From: Kiritimatiellia bacterium
GTDB taxonomy: Bacteria > Verrucomicrobiota > Kiritimatiellia > RFP12 > UBA1067
DNA: 57,144 nt
Assembly (NCBI GenBank): GCA_027858965.1
Contig: JAQIBS010000081.1
Coordinates: forward strand, 1-57,144
Direction: 5' to 3'
Shown: in pieces, positions 1 to 8,821 of the stretch
How positions within the stretch are numbered: the first letter of the stretch is position 1
How the letters are laid out: every line of letters begins with the position of its first letter
Program-made: the position numbers and the translations under genes
The notes under the pieces: model-generated
Told to the model about the DNA's origin: nothing
Database searches by the model: none
What the model saw: the letters and a program-made list of their open reading frames with translations, nothing else

Positions 1-207
1 GTTGCATAGAAAAATTAATAAGAACGTAATTGTAATACAATGAACCAAAATAATCCTGTAAATTCTGTTAATCCTGCCGTGCCACGGCGTAGCCTCTGGC
101 GTAGACGGGTCAAAAAATCTTTCGCAAACATGATAGGATTTAAGAAGAGAGGTACTAATAAGAGTATTTGAAATTCAGGAACTGATTTAAGTGTTTGTCA
201 AAAGTAG
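1..207. other. Intergenic region with nonamer repeat and dispersed repeat
   Basis: No gene is seen here. Positions 52-78 hold three 9-bp units (AATCCTGTA, AATTCTGTT, AATCCTGCC). Positions 86-109 (GGCGTAGCCTCTGGCG and following bases) resemble the dispersed repeat seen again at 22361-22412 and 23387-23440. The stretch lies downstream of the protease gene on the minus strand, and no clear terminator was identified. Confidence 0.6.
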
Positions 208-2457
208 TTATTTTCGCAACATGTAGAAACGAGATCCGGTTGGTGGATTTGTGTCAATGAATGAGGCTGTACCGGTACCATCAATCGTGATCGATCCAAT
301 GGGTTGCCAGCTGCCGGAGTCGAGTTGATCTCTCGCCAATATATTATAGTTTCCACCAGGAATGCCGTTGAAATTCAGGCTGATGCTACCTGTGGTGGTG
401 GTCAGTGTGGCTATTTCCAGAGCTCCGCTCTCGATCGCCGGATCAATCAAGATAGTTAATGTATTTGTAGCTGCCCCGTAAAAAGGGGGATTGTTGATTG
501 TTCCAATCACAGAATAGCTGCCCAGAACGGTTGGGGCCGGGGCAGATCCGTCATACGTGAGATCAACAGTTAACCCATCAGGGTTGGTTGTGACAGTTGC
601 GCTCTTCGGGTTTCCGTCATAATCCTGGTTAAGATTGCTAAGGGTGACGGTCGCGGCAAGTTGTGTGGGTAGAAGGGCGGCGCCTGAGCCATATGTGTTA
701 TCTGCACCGGCCGGACCAAGGTCAAAACCATTCTCCTGAATATACTGTTTGATTTCATTTGCGCTATACCACGGATAGACCCCTTTTATCAGTGCCGCCA
801 GACCGGCAACGTGTGGTGTTGATGAAGAGGTGCCGTAGAATGGATCACCATAGGATTTGGTGCTGACCCCTGTCGGTGCACAGATGTCGGGTTTTGTGAC
901 AGCTGTTCCTCCGGTGTACGCCCGGTTGTTAGGTCCCAATGATGAGTAATACTCAATGGTGCCGGTTGTATAAGTACTTTGATTCAATGCACCCACCGTA
1001 AAGCTGGAAGCGGCATCACCGGGGATGGAAATGCTTCCTGGGACTGGGGTTAAGTAGCTGTCATATCCCCACCAGTAGGGATAGGGGGTGCCATAGTACC
1101 GCAGAATAAATGTAGGGGTGGATGATGCATCATAATTTTCGACAAGAACCGCATATTCAGCTTCACTCTCTGTTACATAGGAAATCGCTTCCATTGGATA
1201 GCTGGTTGAAGAACCATTCTGGACCTCTTCACTTCCGGCAACAATTTCCCAGGTGGAGCCGTTATATTTATAGAGATAGAGATTGAAGTCATCCGAAGTG
1301 AGCGGCCACTGATTCCAGGTCATGCCGATATATAGATCTTGCCCCGGGGGAATGAGTGTTTCGCCGTCATTATTGTAGAGCCAATTGAGGTCATCATCAC
1401 TGCTGCTCCACAGTAGATAATCAACAGAACGTCCCCAGCTGATCATGCTTTGCTGCTCTTGCTCATTACCAGCCGCAAAGGCACAGAAAATGCCGGCTGC
1501 GTCTGCCTGGTTAACCGCTGTGACTGGGTGCTCCGCTACAGATGTATACCAGTTGTCATAGGCAATACCGTCATGAAAGTTTATAATATCCCATCCCATA
1601 GAGCAGGAGATGATATCAATCCCCGCGCTGACGCAGTAATTTTTGACGGCAATCAGATCGATGATATCATCGATTTTGATCAGATAAAGCTGTGCGTCAG
1701 GGGCCATGTCATAAACTATTTCCGCACATGCACTGCCGTGCACATCGGTGTCGCTCATGTTGGAATCAGAGCTGAAGTTAACCTCAATGGCATTGGATGG
1801 GATTTCGTTATCTGCCTGGCGATCAGTCAGATTCATAAATCCGGAGTCAATAACGGCGACTTTTGCCCCGGCTCCCGTAAGCCCGTAACCATGCCATGTT
1901 GATGATTGTGTGGCAGCTACTCCCTCGGATGTGATAACTGCCTTTTTGCGAGGTGGAAGCAGCGTGCGGATCTGTGTGACCTCCGGCATTGCTGCAATAT
2001 TATCAATGGAACCGAGTGAAATTGATGCCTTGAAAGTCGTTTTGCCGGAACGCATGATTTTGGCACCAGCACTCTTGAGTAGTGTCTCAGTACTCTTTAG
2101 ATTTGCTCCGTCAGCGGTATGAATAAGAACAATTACCTGGCCTTCGTCATCTGTCAGCTTTGTGCCCGATGCTTTCAGCGATTGTATGGCGCTCTGCTCT
2201 CCCTTTGTTTTGAAGAATTGCAGAGACTTTGCCAGCTTTCGTCCGATCTTCTTTTCGTACGTGAGAGTACTAAGCGAGGCAATCTGTTTGTTTTTTGTAA
2301 TGCTTTTTGTGAAAGAAATATTAGCAGGTCGCTCTTTTCGCCTGGTTTTTTTGGAGTGCGGTTTTCTGACGGCCCCGAAAACACTTGCGGGAACAAGAAT
2401 AAAGGTAATTAATACGCTGCAAATAAGTGCACTGTATTTATGCGTTATAGTGTTCAT
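208..2457 (-). CDS. Secreted subtilisin-like (S8) serine protease with MBG domain
   Basis: This 749-residue protein is an exported S8 endopeptidase. A signal peptide covers about residues 1-29. Residues 100-170 look like an inhibitor-type propeptide. The catalytic triad is visible: Asp204 in AVIDSGF, His240 in DVHGSACAEI and Ser544 in GTSSSTPHVAG, with oxyanion Asn331 in AAGNE. An extra beta-rich insert occupies about residues 345-455 between the oxyanion Asn and the Ser. After the protease come an MBG-type repeat domain (about 602-675, with TVTTNPDGLTVDLTYDGS) and a roughly 70-residue C-terminal module ending in RFYMLRK, which resembles the ends of two other exported proteins in this window. 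The start at 2457 is chosen because an AAGGGGG ribosome-binding site lies 8 bases upstream and it begins the signal peptide directly; an in-frame start at 2496 is possible. It probably acts at the cell surface or outside the cell. Confidence 0.93.
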   Translation of the reverse strand: MNTITHKYSALICSVLITFILVPASVFGAVRKPHSKKTRRKERPANISFTKSITKNKQIASLSTLTYEKKIGRKLAKSLQFFKTKGEQSAIQSLKASGTKLTDDEGQVIVLIHTADGANLKSTETLLKSAGAKIMRSGKTTFKASISLGSIDNIAAMPEVTQIRTLLPPRKKAVITSEGVAATQSSTWHGYGLTGAGAKVAVIDSGFMNLTDRQADNEIPSNAIEVNFSSDSNMSDTDVHGSACAEIVYDMAPDAQLYLIKIDDIIDLIAVKNYCVSAGIDIISCSMGWDIINFHDGIAYDNWYTSVAEHPVTAVNQADAAGIFCAFAAGNEQEQQSMISWGRSVDYLLWSSSDDDLNWLYNNDGETLIPPGQDLYIGMTWNQWPLTSDDFNLYLYKYNGSTWEIVAGSEEVQNGSSTSYPMEAISYVTESEAEYAVLVENYDASSTPTFILRYYGTPYPYWWGYDSYLTPVPGSISIPGDAASSFTVGALNQSTYTTGTIEYYSSLGPNNRAYTGGTAVTKPDICAPTGVSTKSYGDPFYGTSSSTPHVAGLAALIKGVYPWYSANEIKQYIQENGFDLGPAGADNTYGSGAALLPTQLAATVTLSNLNQDYDGNPKSATVTTNPDGLTVDLTYDGSAPAPTVLGSYSVIGTINNPPFYGAATNTLTILIDPAIESGALEIATLTTTTGSISLNFNGIPGGNYNILARDQLDSGSWQPIGSITIDGTGTASFIDTNPPTGSRFYMLRK

Positions 2458-2635
2458 TAAAAAAGCCCCCTTGTTCATAAAAGGCATCTTTGCCAAAATT
2501 TAATTAATAATGTTATGTGTCCGGCATCCCATGGGATGCGCGCTTATGTGTTCATCTGAATATATAAGTTACTGATATATTATCATTCCTGTTCTCTGAG
2601 TGCAAATGTTGAGTGGTTGTGTGTCAACATTTCAA

Positions 2636-2665
2636 TTGACGCTAAAGCCTCTCTTTAAGTACACT
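2636..2665 (+). promoter_or_regulatory. Candidate sigma70 promoter for the HEAT-like gene
   Basis: TTGACG (2636-2641) and TACACT (2660-2665) are separated by 18 bases, upstream of the gene starting at 2738. The match is fair rather than strong, and it rests on position and consensus only. Confidence 0.35.
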
Positions 2666-2737
2666 GATTACAAACAAATTCTAAAATTTCTGATTTGAAT
2701 CAAGATAGGGTTCTATAATAAAAAAGGGGAGATGCTC

Positions 2738-3211
2738 ATGAGCAGCAAAGATGGAGTACGAGCTGCCAGTGATCCGCTGGCCGGCATTAAATCAAGTGAC
2801 CGTAAAAAGAAATTCAACTGGACTGCAGATCCATGGGTTGTTATCGGCACGGTTGAATACGGTGGAGACCGGACAATGGTTTCAACAGTCGAACGCGTGA
2901 TTCTGGATGCAGATGTTTCGCAGTATCCCGGTTTTGAGAAACGTCTGCTTAAGGTGGCAACATCCAAGTCATGCACTGAGTGCGGATATGGCTTTATCTG
3001 TCGTCTGCTCGGTTTGATAGGTTCGGATGTGAGTGTTGATGCACTTAAGGATAATCTGCTGAGCAAGAGTGAATCAATTTGTCACATGTCTCGTGTGGTG
3101 ATTGAGAATGTTGGTAGTGCCAAGGCGCTTGCTGCATTGAAGGCAGCTCAGCCCCAGGTTAAAGGGCGTGAAAAGATCGGTATTGCCGGTGCAATCAAAC
3201 AGATGAGTTAA
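2738..3211 (+). CDS. Short HEAT-repeat-like protein, possibly truncated
   Basis: This 157-residue protein has no signal peptide. Its middle and C-terminal parts (KRLLKVATS, FICRLLGLIGSDVSVDALKD, CHMSRVVIENVGSAKALAAL, KGREKIGIAGAI) follow the pattern of HEAT-like helical repeats. In PVC bacteria such repeats commonly form one part of larger proteins next to Gfo/Idh oxidoreductases. Here the chain stops after about three helical pairs, so it may be a truncated relative or a stand-alone scaffold. AAAAAGGGGAG ends 6 bases before ATG 2738, which favours that start over 2732. It precedes the oxidoreductase gene by about 120 bases on the same strand. The repeat assignment is by pattern recognition only. 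Confidence 0.7.
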   Translation: MSSKDGVRAASDPLAGIKSSDRKKKFNWTADPWVVIGTVEYGGDRTMVSTVERVILDADVSQYPGFEKRLLKVATSKSCTECGYGFICRLLGLIGSDVSVDALKDNLLSKSESICHMSRVVIENVGSAKALAALKAAQPQVKGREKIGIAGAIKQMS

Positions 3212-3265
3212 TGGAAGAAGTTCTGAAGTGCGCTAGTTCTAAAGTGCGTTAATGGTTTTGTTACA

Positions 3266-3297
3266 ACTCTGTGAACTCTACTGCCTCTGTGAGAGAG
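3266..3297. repeat. CTCTGTG-type dispersed repeat
   Basis: The stretch AACTCTGTGAACTCTACTGC followed by CTCTGTGAGAG matches the repeat family that forms an inverted pair at 27841-27915 and a degenerate copy near 39551-39573. It lies just upstream of the oxidoreductase ribosome-binding site and so would be in its 5' leader. Confidence 0.55.
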
Positions 3298-3329
3298 TTT
3301 ATAACAACAGATTCAGGAAAGAAATACAA

Positions 3330-4619
3330 ATGAAAGCAACACGTAGAGATTTTATTAAGACCGCCGGAGTTCTGGGCGGTGTGGCTGCCGCATTCCCCAC
3401 AATTATTCCGAGCAGTGTTCTGGGTGCGGAAGCCCCCAGCAAAGTGCTGACTGTGGCATGCGTAGGTGTGGGTGGTATGGGAACTTCACATGTGAATCAG
3501 ATGAAGGGCCGTAAATCGGTGCGTATAGTGGCTGTGGCCGATGTTGATGCAGTCCATGCCCGCGATGCAGCCAATGCGATCAATAAACAGTATGGTAATA
3601 AGGACTGCAAGACCTTCGGTGATTTCCGTGAGGTGACACGTGCTAAAGATATTGACCTGATTACAGTTGCCACTCCAGATCACTGGCATGCATTGACCGC
3701 TATTGATGCAGTCCGTCATGGCAAAGATGTGTACTGTGAAAAACCGATGACCCTCACAGTCCGTGAAGGCCAGGTGCTGGTGAGTGAATTGCGTAAGCAT
3801 AACCGCATCGGTCAGCTGGGAACCCAGCAGCGTTCATCCCAGAAGTTTCATTATGCCGCTGAACTTATCCGCAATGGACGTCTGGGTAAGGTCAACCATA
3901 TTGATGTGCTGATTCCCGCTAACAACCGTTTTGTCGGTGCTGAATGGAAACCGGAGCCGGTGCCGGCCGGGCTGGATTATGATTTCTGGCTGGGTCCCGC
4001 TCCGTATGCTCCGTACACATCCCAGCGTACTCACTATCAGTTTCGTTATGTTCTCGACTCAGCCGGTGGTCAGACCACCAACTGGGGTGCTCACTATCTG
4101 GATATTGCCCAGTGGGCTCTCGGTATGGATGAGAGCGGACCGGTGGAAGTTGATGGACACGGTGTATTTCCCACCAGTGGATTGTTCACTGCTCCAACCC
4201 GTGTGGATGTGCATTATAAATATGCGAATGGTGTAACCATGCGTATGCGCACTCGTACCGACGGTGTTTATGATGGCAATATCATTTTCTATGGTGATAA
4301 AGGAACCCTGAATGTTTCGCGCAGCAAGCTGAAGTCAGATCCTGCCTCTGTTTTAAAAGAGAATATCGGCGATGATGAGATTAAGCTTTATATGAGCCGT
4401 GATCATTTCGGTAACTGGATTGACTGTTGTAAGACTCGCAAACGCCCGGTTTCCGATCTTGCGATTGGCCATAAAACCACCAACCTGTGTAACATTGGTA
4501 ACATTGTCATGCAGCTGCAGCGCAAGCTTAAGTGGGACCCGGTGAATGAGAAATTTGATGATGCCATGGCCAACCGTATGCTGGCGCGTCCTATGCGCGG
4601 ACCATGGTCTTTGGCGTAG
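3330..4619 (+). CDS. Tat-exported Gfo/Idh/MocA family oxidoreductase
   Basis: This is a predicted NAD(P)-dependent sugar or cyclitol dehydrogenase of 429 residues. It begins with a twin-arginine signal (TRRDFIKTAG, then a hydrophobic stretch to about residue 33), so it is probably exported folded with its cofactor. The Rossmann nucleotide-binding motif is VACVGVGGMG (about 43-52), and the conserved EKP motif follows at 137-139 (CEKPMT). The C-terminal substrate domain contains DFWLGPAPYAPY and NWGAHYLDIAQWALG, which are typical of the family. The start at 3330 has an AGGAAAG ribosome-binding site and begins the Tat signal; upstream in-frame sequence from 3252 is repeat-derived. Its neighbours (HEAT-like protein and sulfatase) suggest a role in carbohydrate catabolism, but the substrate is unknown. 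Confidence 0.93.
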   Translation: MKATRRDFIKTAGVLGGVAAAFPTIIPSSVLGAEAPSKVLTVACVGVGGMGTSHVNQMKGRKSVRIVAVADVDAVHARDAANAINKQYGNKDCKTFGDFREVTRAKDIDLITVATPDHWHALTAIDAVRHGKDVYCEKPMTLTVREGQVLVSELRKHNRIGQLGTQQRSSQKFHYAAELIRNGRLGKVNHIDVLIPANNRFVGAEWKPEPVPAGLDYDFWLGPAPYAPYTSQRTHYQFRYVLDSAGGQTTNWGAHYLDIAQWALGMDESGPVEVDGHGVFPTSGLFTAPTRVDVHYKYANGVTMRMRTRTDGVYDGNIIFYGDKGTLNVSRSKLKSDPASVLKENIGDDEIKLYMSRDHFGNWIDCCKTRKRPVSDLAIGHKTTNLCNIGNIVMQLQRKLKWDPVNEKFDDAMANRMLARPMRGPWSLA

Positions 4620-5082
4620 AGAGCATAGAGCATGGCGCATTGCGCTGTGCTCTTTGTTTGTGTGTGTATGGCCCGCAATTTCGTGGCTTCACTATGCGGA
4701 GCAGACACGCGGGGAGGTCGTTCGCTATGCGGGCGACTAATTAAATTTTGCTAAACAAAATATCATTGTGGTTAGCCGCATAGCGACTGACTTCCTGACT
4801 GTAATAGATATTTTTCCATTTATTGGAGGGGCGCTGGCCTCAGCGCCCGAGATGGAGTGCGCATAGCCTTTCAGGTGCGGTGTCGTAAATCGTAATCGGT
4901 ATTTGGAATCGAAAATGAAGTTCGAATGGATTACGGACCGTGGGCCACGGTCCCTCCAGAGTGGATTAACTGTCTTGGTGTCAACTTTCAGTCGATGTAA
5001 CTTGGTTTATTTTCCCTATTAGCTGTGCTTCTCTCTGAACTTATTCTGTGCTAAAATATGTCTAATTCGGAGATCATAACTT
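4620..5082. other. Intergenic region with two perfect palindromes
   Basis: No gene is seen in these 463 bases. There are two strong hairpins: GGGCGCTG-gcct-CAGCGCCC (4829-4848) and GGACCGTGG-g-CCACGGTCC (4935-4953). The second belongs to a family with relatives at 35152-35180 and 35229-35255. Either could terminate the upstream gene, but neither has a clear T-run, so they are recorded as repeat palindromes. GGAG near 5069 is the likely ribosome-binding site of the sulfatase. Confidence 0.55.
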
Positions 5083-7122
5083 ATGAACTTGAGTTTGTTT
5101 AAGACAGTATTTTTCTGTATGCTTTTTTTCTCTATGGTTCTGCATGCTGCAAAGAGCCCTAATATCCTCTTTATCTATACCGATGATCAGCGGTATGATG
5201 CATTTTCCACAGTGCAGAACGAGCAGGGGGATAAGGGGCGTTTCCCATGGTTTAAAACACCTCATCTGGATCGTCTGGCCGCTGAGGGTGTGCGTTTTAG
5301 AAATGCCTTTGTTGTTAACTCGCTCTGCTCTCCCAGTCGGGCTGTCAATCTGAGCGGACGTTATAACCATCTCAACGGGGTAGCTTCCAACTTCCGGGAT
5401 TTTCCTGTTGACAATGTCACTCATGCTACACTGTTGCGTCAGGCCGGTTATCAGACCGCCTACATAGGTAAATGGCATATGGGATCTCAGAAAGAGCGTC
5501 CGGGCTTTGATTATGCCGCTTCATATATCGGACACTCTCATTACTTTGATTCAAAATTTATTGTGCAGGGAAAGAGCGTGCAGACCAAAGGGTGGATTGA
5601 TGATGTTGCCACAGATTATGCAATTGATTTTCTGAACAAGCAGAAAGATGCGCAGAAACCCTGGATGATGGTGGTGGGTTTTAAAACCCCGCATGGTCCC
5701 TTTGATCCTCCTGAAAGAGCCAAGAATCGCTTTGATGGTGCTGAGGCCCGAGTTGTGCCGAACTGCAATGTTCCTCCGCCCTACAGTGCCCATTTGAAGC
5801 AGCATTTAAGTCAGAAAAAATTTGGAAAAACCGTGCCGACTAATCTTAACTATATGCGTTGTGTGAGTGCCATGGATGAGTGTCTCGGACGTATTATGGA
5901 TTCGCTGGATAAGAATGGATTGAAAGAAAATACGGTTGTGATCTATACCAGTGATAATGGATTCTATCTGGGGGAACATGGTCTGGGTGATAAACGCAGC
6001 GCGTATGAGGAAAGTCTGCGGGTGCCTTTTGTTGTGCGCTACCCCGCTCTGGGAAAAGCGGCGCAGGGGAGGGTCTGCGATCAGATGGTTCTGAACCTGG
6101 ATCTGGTTCGTTCAATGCTGGATATTGCCGATGTTAAGGTGCCGGAACAGATTCAGGGAAAGAGTTGGAAACCTCTGCTGACTGCGGATGTCGACAATTT
6201 TCGCAGCTCCTGGTTCTATGAGTATTTTTCTGAAGCGCAGAAAGGGACACGACTGCCGGATATTAAAGCGGTACGTACAGAAAATTCCAAGCTCATATGT
6301 TATGTTGATCATCCTGAGTGGACAGAAATGTTTGATTTGGCTGCCGATCCCTATGAAATCAGAAACCTGTATAATAGTCCGCAGCATCGAAAAATGCGCA
6401 GTGATCTAGAGCAGGAGCTTGCGCGTCTTTCAAAAACTACCGGTTTTGTGGTTCCTGAGTACACGGATCGTCCCTACTGGTGGGGATTGCCCAATGGCCC
6501 AGACTGGAGGCCGGATAAAAAACCTGTGCTGGCTTTGTTATTTGAGGCTGCGGGATCAGAGAAGGACAGAGCCAAAGATTCCTCTCCCAATAAAAACGTG
6601 GGTCTTTTCAAGAGAGGAGTTAAGGTGGTTGCTCTGCCGGATAACCGCAAATGTTTTAAGTTTGATGGCGCCGGCCATATTCAAGTGAAAAAATCAGATA
6701 GCCTTGATCCCTCCATGAAAGCACTTACAGTGGAGGTTATGGTGCAGATTGAACCTGCTAGCAGTGGTGTTCTGCTTGCTATAGGAGGGCGTTCCCTCGG
6801 ATATTCACTGGCTATTAAGAAGGGCCACGCCAGTTTTGCCGTGATGTCCGGTAGTGAAAAAGCCGTTAAAGTTCAAACAAAGAAACCCCTGCATGGCTGG
6901 GTTAAACTGACTGGCATACTGACCGCTGGTCAGCAGGTGGAACTGCTTGTGAATGGGCGTTCTGTTGGCAAAAAACGGGTTCGGGGTTTTATCAATAAGC
7001 TTCCTAATGAGGGCATGCAGATCGGGGCTGATGTGGGTTCTCAGGTTGTTGAACCGGCATTTGGAAGTTTTAGCGGTCTGATTGAATATGTCAGAGTTTA
7101 CAGTGGTGAAAAACGCGAATAG
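5083..7122 (+). CDS. Secreted Cys-type sulfatase with C-terminal LamG-like domain
   Basis: This is a 679-residue formylglycine-dependent sulfatase of the S1 type. A signal peptide covers residues 1-22. Metal-binding Asp34-Asp35 lie in IYTDDQR. The modification motif is C82-S-P-S-R86, whose Cys82 would be converted to formylglycine by a maturase not present in this window. A second metal site is in IYTSDNGFY (Asp291, Asn292). From about residue 476 an added domain of about 200 residues (LLFEAAGSEKD, FDGAGHIQVKKSDSL, GLIEYVRVYSG) looks like a LamG/concanavalin-like carbohydrate-binding fold. Such enzymes remove sulfate esters from polysaccharides in the periplasm or outside the cell. No transporter or glycoside hydrolase adjoins it. 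Confidence 0.95.
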   Translation: MNLSLFKTVFFCMLFFSMVLHAAKSPNILFIYTDDQRYDAFSTVQNEQGDKGRFPWFKTPHLDRLAAEGVRFRNAFVVNSLCSPSRAVNLSGRYNHLNGVASNFRDFPVDNVTHATLLRQAGYQTAYIGKWHMGSQKERPGFDYAASYIGHSHYFDSKFIVQGKSVQTKGWIDDVATDYAIDFLNKQKDAQKPWMMVVGFKTPHGPFDPPERAKNRFDGAEARVVPNCNVPPPYSAHLKQHLSQKKFGKTVPTNLNYMRCVSAMDECLGRIMDSLDKNGLKENTVVIYTSDNGFYLGEHGLGDKRSAYEESLRVPFVVRYPALGKAAQGRVCDQMVLNLDLVRSMLDIADVKVPEQIQGKSWKPLLTADVDNFRSSWFYEYFSEAQKGTRLPDIKAVRTENSKLICYVDHPEWTEMFDLAADPYEIRNLYNSPQHRKMRSDLEQELARLSKTTGFVVPEYTDRPYWWGLPNGPDWRPDKKPVLALLFEAAGSEKDRAKDSSPNKNVGLFKRGVKVVALPDNRKCFKFDGAGHIQVKKSDSLDPSMKALTVEVMVQIEPASSGVLLAIGGRSLGYSLAIKKGHASFAVMSGSEKAVKVQTKKPLHGWVKLTGILTAGQQVELLVNGRSVGKKRVRGFINKLPNEGMQIGADVGSQVVEPAFGSFSGLIEYVRVYSGEKRE

Positions 7123-7335
7123 AAGCAGCCTTAATGGCATTTTGTAGCTACTAGCTACGGCAATAATGCCGCACAACAGTAACCGCAGGTGGCTGGTAAC
7201 TGCTGGCTGGCAGTGCTTGCCGTGCTGGCTGGCTTGCCTCGCTGGCTGGTAACTGTGGGCGGCCATTATTGGCCGTCGTTCAGGTGGTTGGTATTTTTTT
7301 GTATATTGAAGTTTCTCAATCAGAGCGGAGGTTTG
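7123..7335. repeat. CTGGCTGG-rich degenerate repeat upstream of the transposase
   Basis: This intergenic stretch contains GCTGGTAACTG twice (7192-7202 and 7244-7254) and several GCTGGCT units, plus a small palindrome TAGCTACTAGCTA (7145-7157). It directly precedes the RAYT-like gene and may be a REP-like substrate or simply expanded sequence. Confidence 0.45.
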
Positions 7336-8250
7336 ATGCAGAATAGACGCATGTTTGTGCATGATTACAGCCGTGTAGGCTTCTACATGATCACCATTTC
7401 AACGGCACCTCGTCGCCGGCTTTTTGGTGCTTGCCGAAATAACCGGGTGGAACTTTCCGAGGCGGGTGTGGTGGTTAGTCGACGCTGGCATGAGATCTCC
7501 CTGCATTGCCCCTCTATTGAGGCCAGCACTCTTCAGATTATGCCGGATCACCTTCATGGGATTCTCTATGTGAAAGAGCAACTGCCAAAACCGGTAGGGG
7601 AGATTGTTCGCGGTTTTAAGAGCGGGGTTACCGCTGAGCTGCGTCGTAACACAGGTAACCCATCATTGAGTGTTTGGGAGACCGGGTTCCACGACCGTGT
7701 GATTATGAATTCAGATACGTTGCGGGCTGAGCGCCACTATATTTTTGATAACCCACGGCGTTACTGCGTGAAGAGGGCGCATCCTGATCTGTTTGTGCGG
7801 GTGAATGACCTGGATAATACCAGATTGCCTAAGAGGGAGTGCTGGACGGGATTTGGTAACCTTTTTCTGATAGATAAACCTGAGTTGCTGTCAGTTCAGG
7901 TTTCACGGAGGGCAACGATTGGAGAGATTTCAGATTTGAAAGCGGCGGTGGTTGCGCGGATTAAGACCGGTGCTGTGATGGTCTCTCCTTTCATCTCCCC
8001 GGGTGAGAAGGAGATCGTTCAGCTGATCATTAAGCAAGCTGGCGGGAATTTGATTCTGATTAAATCAGGTGGATTTTCACCCCTTTACAAACCATCCGGT
8101 GTTTATTTTGATCTGTGTGCTCAGGGGCGCCTGTTAGTGCTGTCTCCTTTTGTGTATAGTGATAGAAAACAACCATTTACGCGTGAACTATGTCTCCAGA
8201 TGAACCGGTGGGTGGGGACGATTTGTGGCAATAAAGCCGTAGGATATTAA
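7336..8250 (+). CDS. RAYT / Y1-type transposase with DprA-like C-terminal domain
   Basis: The N-terminal part (about residues 1-150 of 304) matches REP-associated tyrosine transposases of the IS200/Y1 HUH fold. The metal-binding HUH motif is MPDHLHGIL (His72, His74), and a candidate nucleophile is Tyr135 in HYIFDNPRRY. From about residue 195 a second domain follows (AVMVSPFISPGEKEI, LILIKSGGFSPLYKP, FDLCAQGRLLVLSPF) that reads like a DprA/LOG Rossmann fold. The start at 7336 has a GCGGAGG ribosome-binding site; sequence before it is repeat DNA. RAYTs move REP palindromes as single strands. Several REP-like elements in this window (8707-8780, 10242-10302, 46603-46691) are candidate substrates. 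No flanking inverted repeats mark it as an ordinary insertion sequence. Confidence 0.85.
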   Translation: MQNRRMFVHDYSRVGFYMITISTAPRRRLFGACRNNRVELSEAGVVVSRRWHEISLHCPSIEASTLQIMPDHLHGILYVKEQLPKPVGEIVRGFKSGVTAELRRNTGNPSLSVWETGFHDRVIMNSDTLRAERHYIFDNPRRYCVKRAHPDLFVRVNDLDNTRLPKRECWTGFGNLFLIDKPELLSVQVSRRATIGEISDLKAAVVARIKTGAVMVSPFISPGEKEIVQLIIKQAGGNLILIKSGGFSPLYKPSGVYFDLCAQGRLLVLSPFVYSDRKQPFTRELCLQMNRWVGTICGNKAVGY

Positions 8251-8273
8251 TCAAGTATAGAGGAGACAGTCAT

Positions 8274-8669
8274 ATGGAAAAACGTATAAAGATATCATTC
8301 CCTGGCAAAAAACGGGTTGACGCCACTATCGGCGAATTTACGGTACAAACCGACCAACACCCGCGCAATGGAGGAGATGGATCGGCACCGCAGCCGTTCG
8401 ACCTCTTCTTCGTTTCACTCGCCACCTGCGCCGGAATATCCGCCCTCGATTACGCTCAGGAACTTTCCCTGCCGACTGAGGGACTGGATGTGACACTCGT
8501 AGCCAAGCGCCATGTTAGTGAACCGAGGTATGACCGCGTATGCATAAATGTAAAAGTTCCGGACGGTTTTCCCGAGGAACACGTTCAAGGCCTACTCGAG
8601 GAAGTGGGCAACTGCTCCGTTAAGAAGCATGTTCTTGAACCACCCTCTTTTGAGGTCGTCAGGATTTAA
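8274..8669 (+). CDS. OsmC/Ohr-family peroxidase
   Basis: This 131-residue protein belongs to the OsmC/Ohr family, which reduces organic hydroperoxides with paired cysteines. Both are present: Cys52 in FVSLATCAGIS (peroxidatic) and Cys114 in VGNCSVKKHV (resolving). It has no signal peptide, so it should be cytoplasmic, and its length is normal for the family. A GAGGAG ribosome-binding site lies 8 bases before the ATG. It follows the transposase by 23 bases but is probably transcribed independently. The next gene encodes a dihydrolipoyl-dehydrogenase-like protein. Ohr proteins are known to be recycled through lipoylated proteins and lipoamide dehydrogenase, so the two may cooperate, although a repeat element separates them. 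Confidence 0.9.
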   Translation: MEKRIKISFPGKKRVDATIGEFTVQTDQHPRNGGDGSAPQPFDLFFVSLATCAGISALDYAQELSLPTEGLDVTLVAKRHVSEPRYDRVCINVKVPDGFPEEHVQGLLEEVGNCSVKKHVLEPPSFEVVRI

Positions 8670-8706
8670 GGGCGGCTGATTCAGCTGTAGTAATCGCATT
8701 ACGGAG

Positions 8707-8780
8707 CATTTACACTGTAGCTGGGGTCAGCAGACCCCGGACCGACCCCCGGACCGATCTCTGCTGAGGTCGGCTACAGG
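8707..8780 (-). repeat. REP-like element, inverted partner of 10242-10302
   Basis: The reverse complement reads CTGTAGCCGACCTCAGCAGA at its start and GCTGACCCCAGCTACAGTG towards its end. This matches 10242-10302 apart from a short internal duplication. The ends CTGTAGC/GCTACAG are inverted repeats, and inside it GGGTC-agca-GACCC forms a stem. Confidence 0.75.
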
Positions 8781-8821
8781 CCATAGACAAGATGTTTTAA
8801 CAACCAGGGAAAATTTTAATT

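Noticed and set aside
2642..2737. Riboswitch in the leader of the HEAT-like gene
   Set aside because: The region is short, with no strong conserved stem or known aptamer motif.
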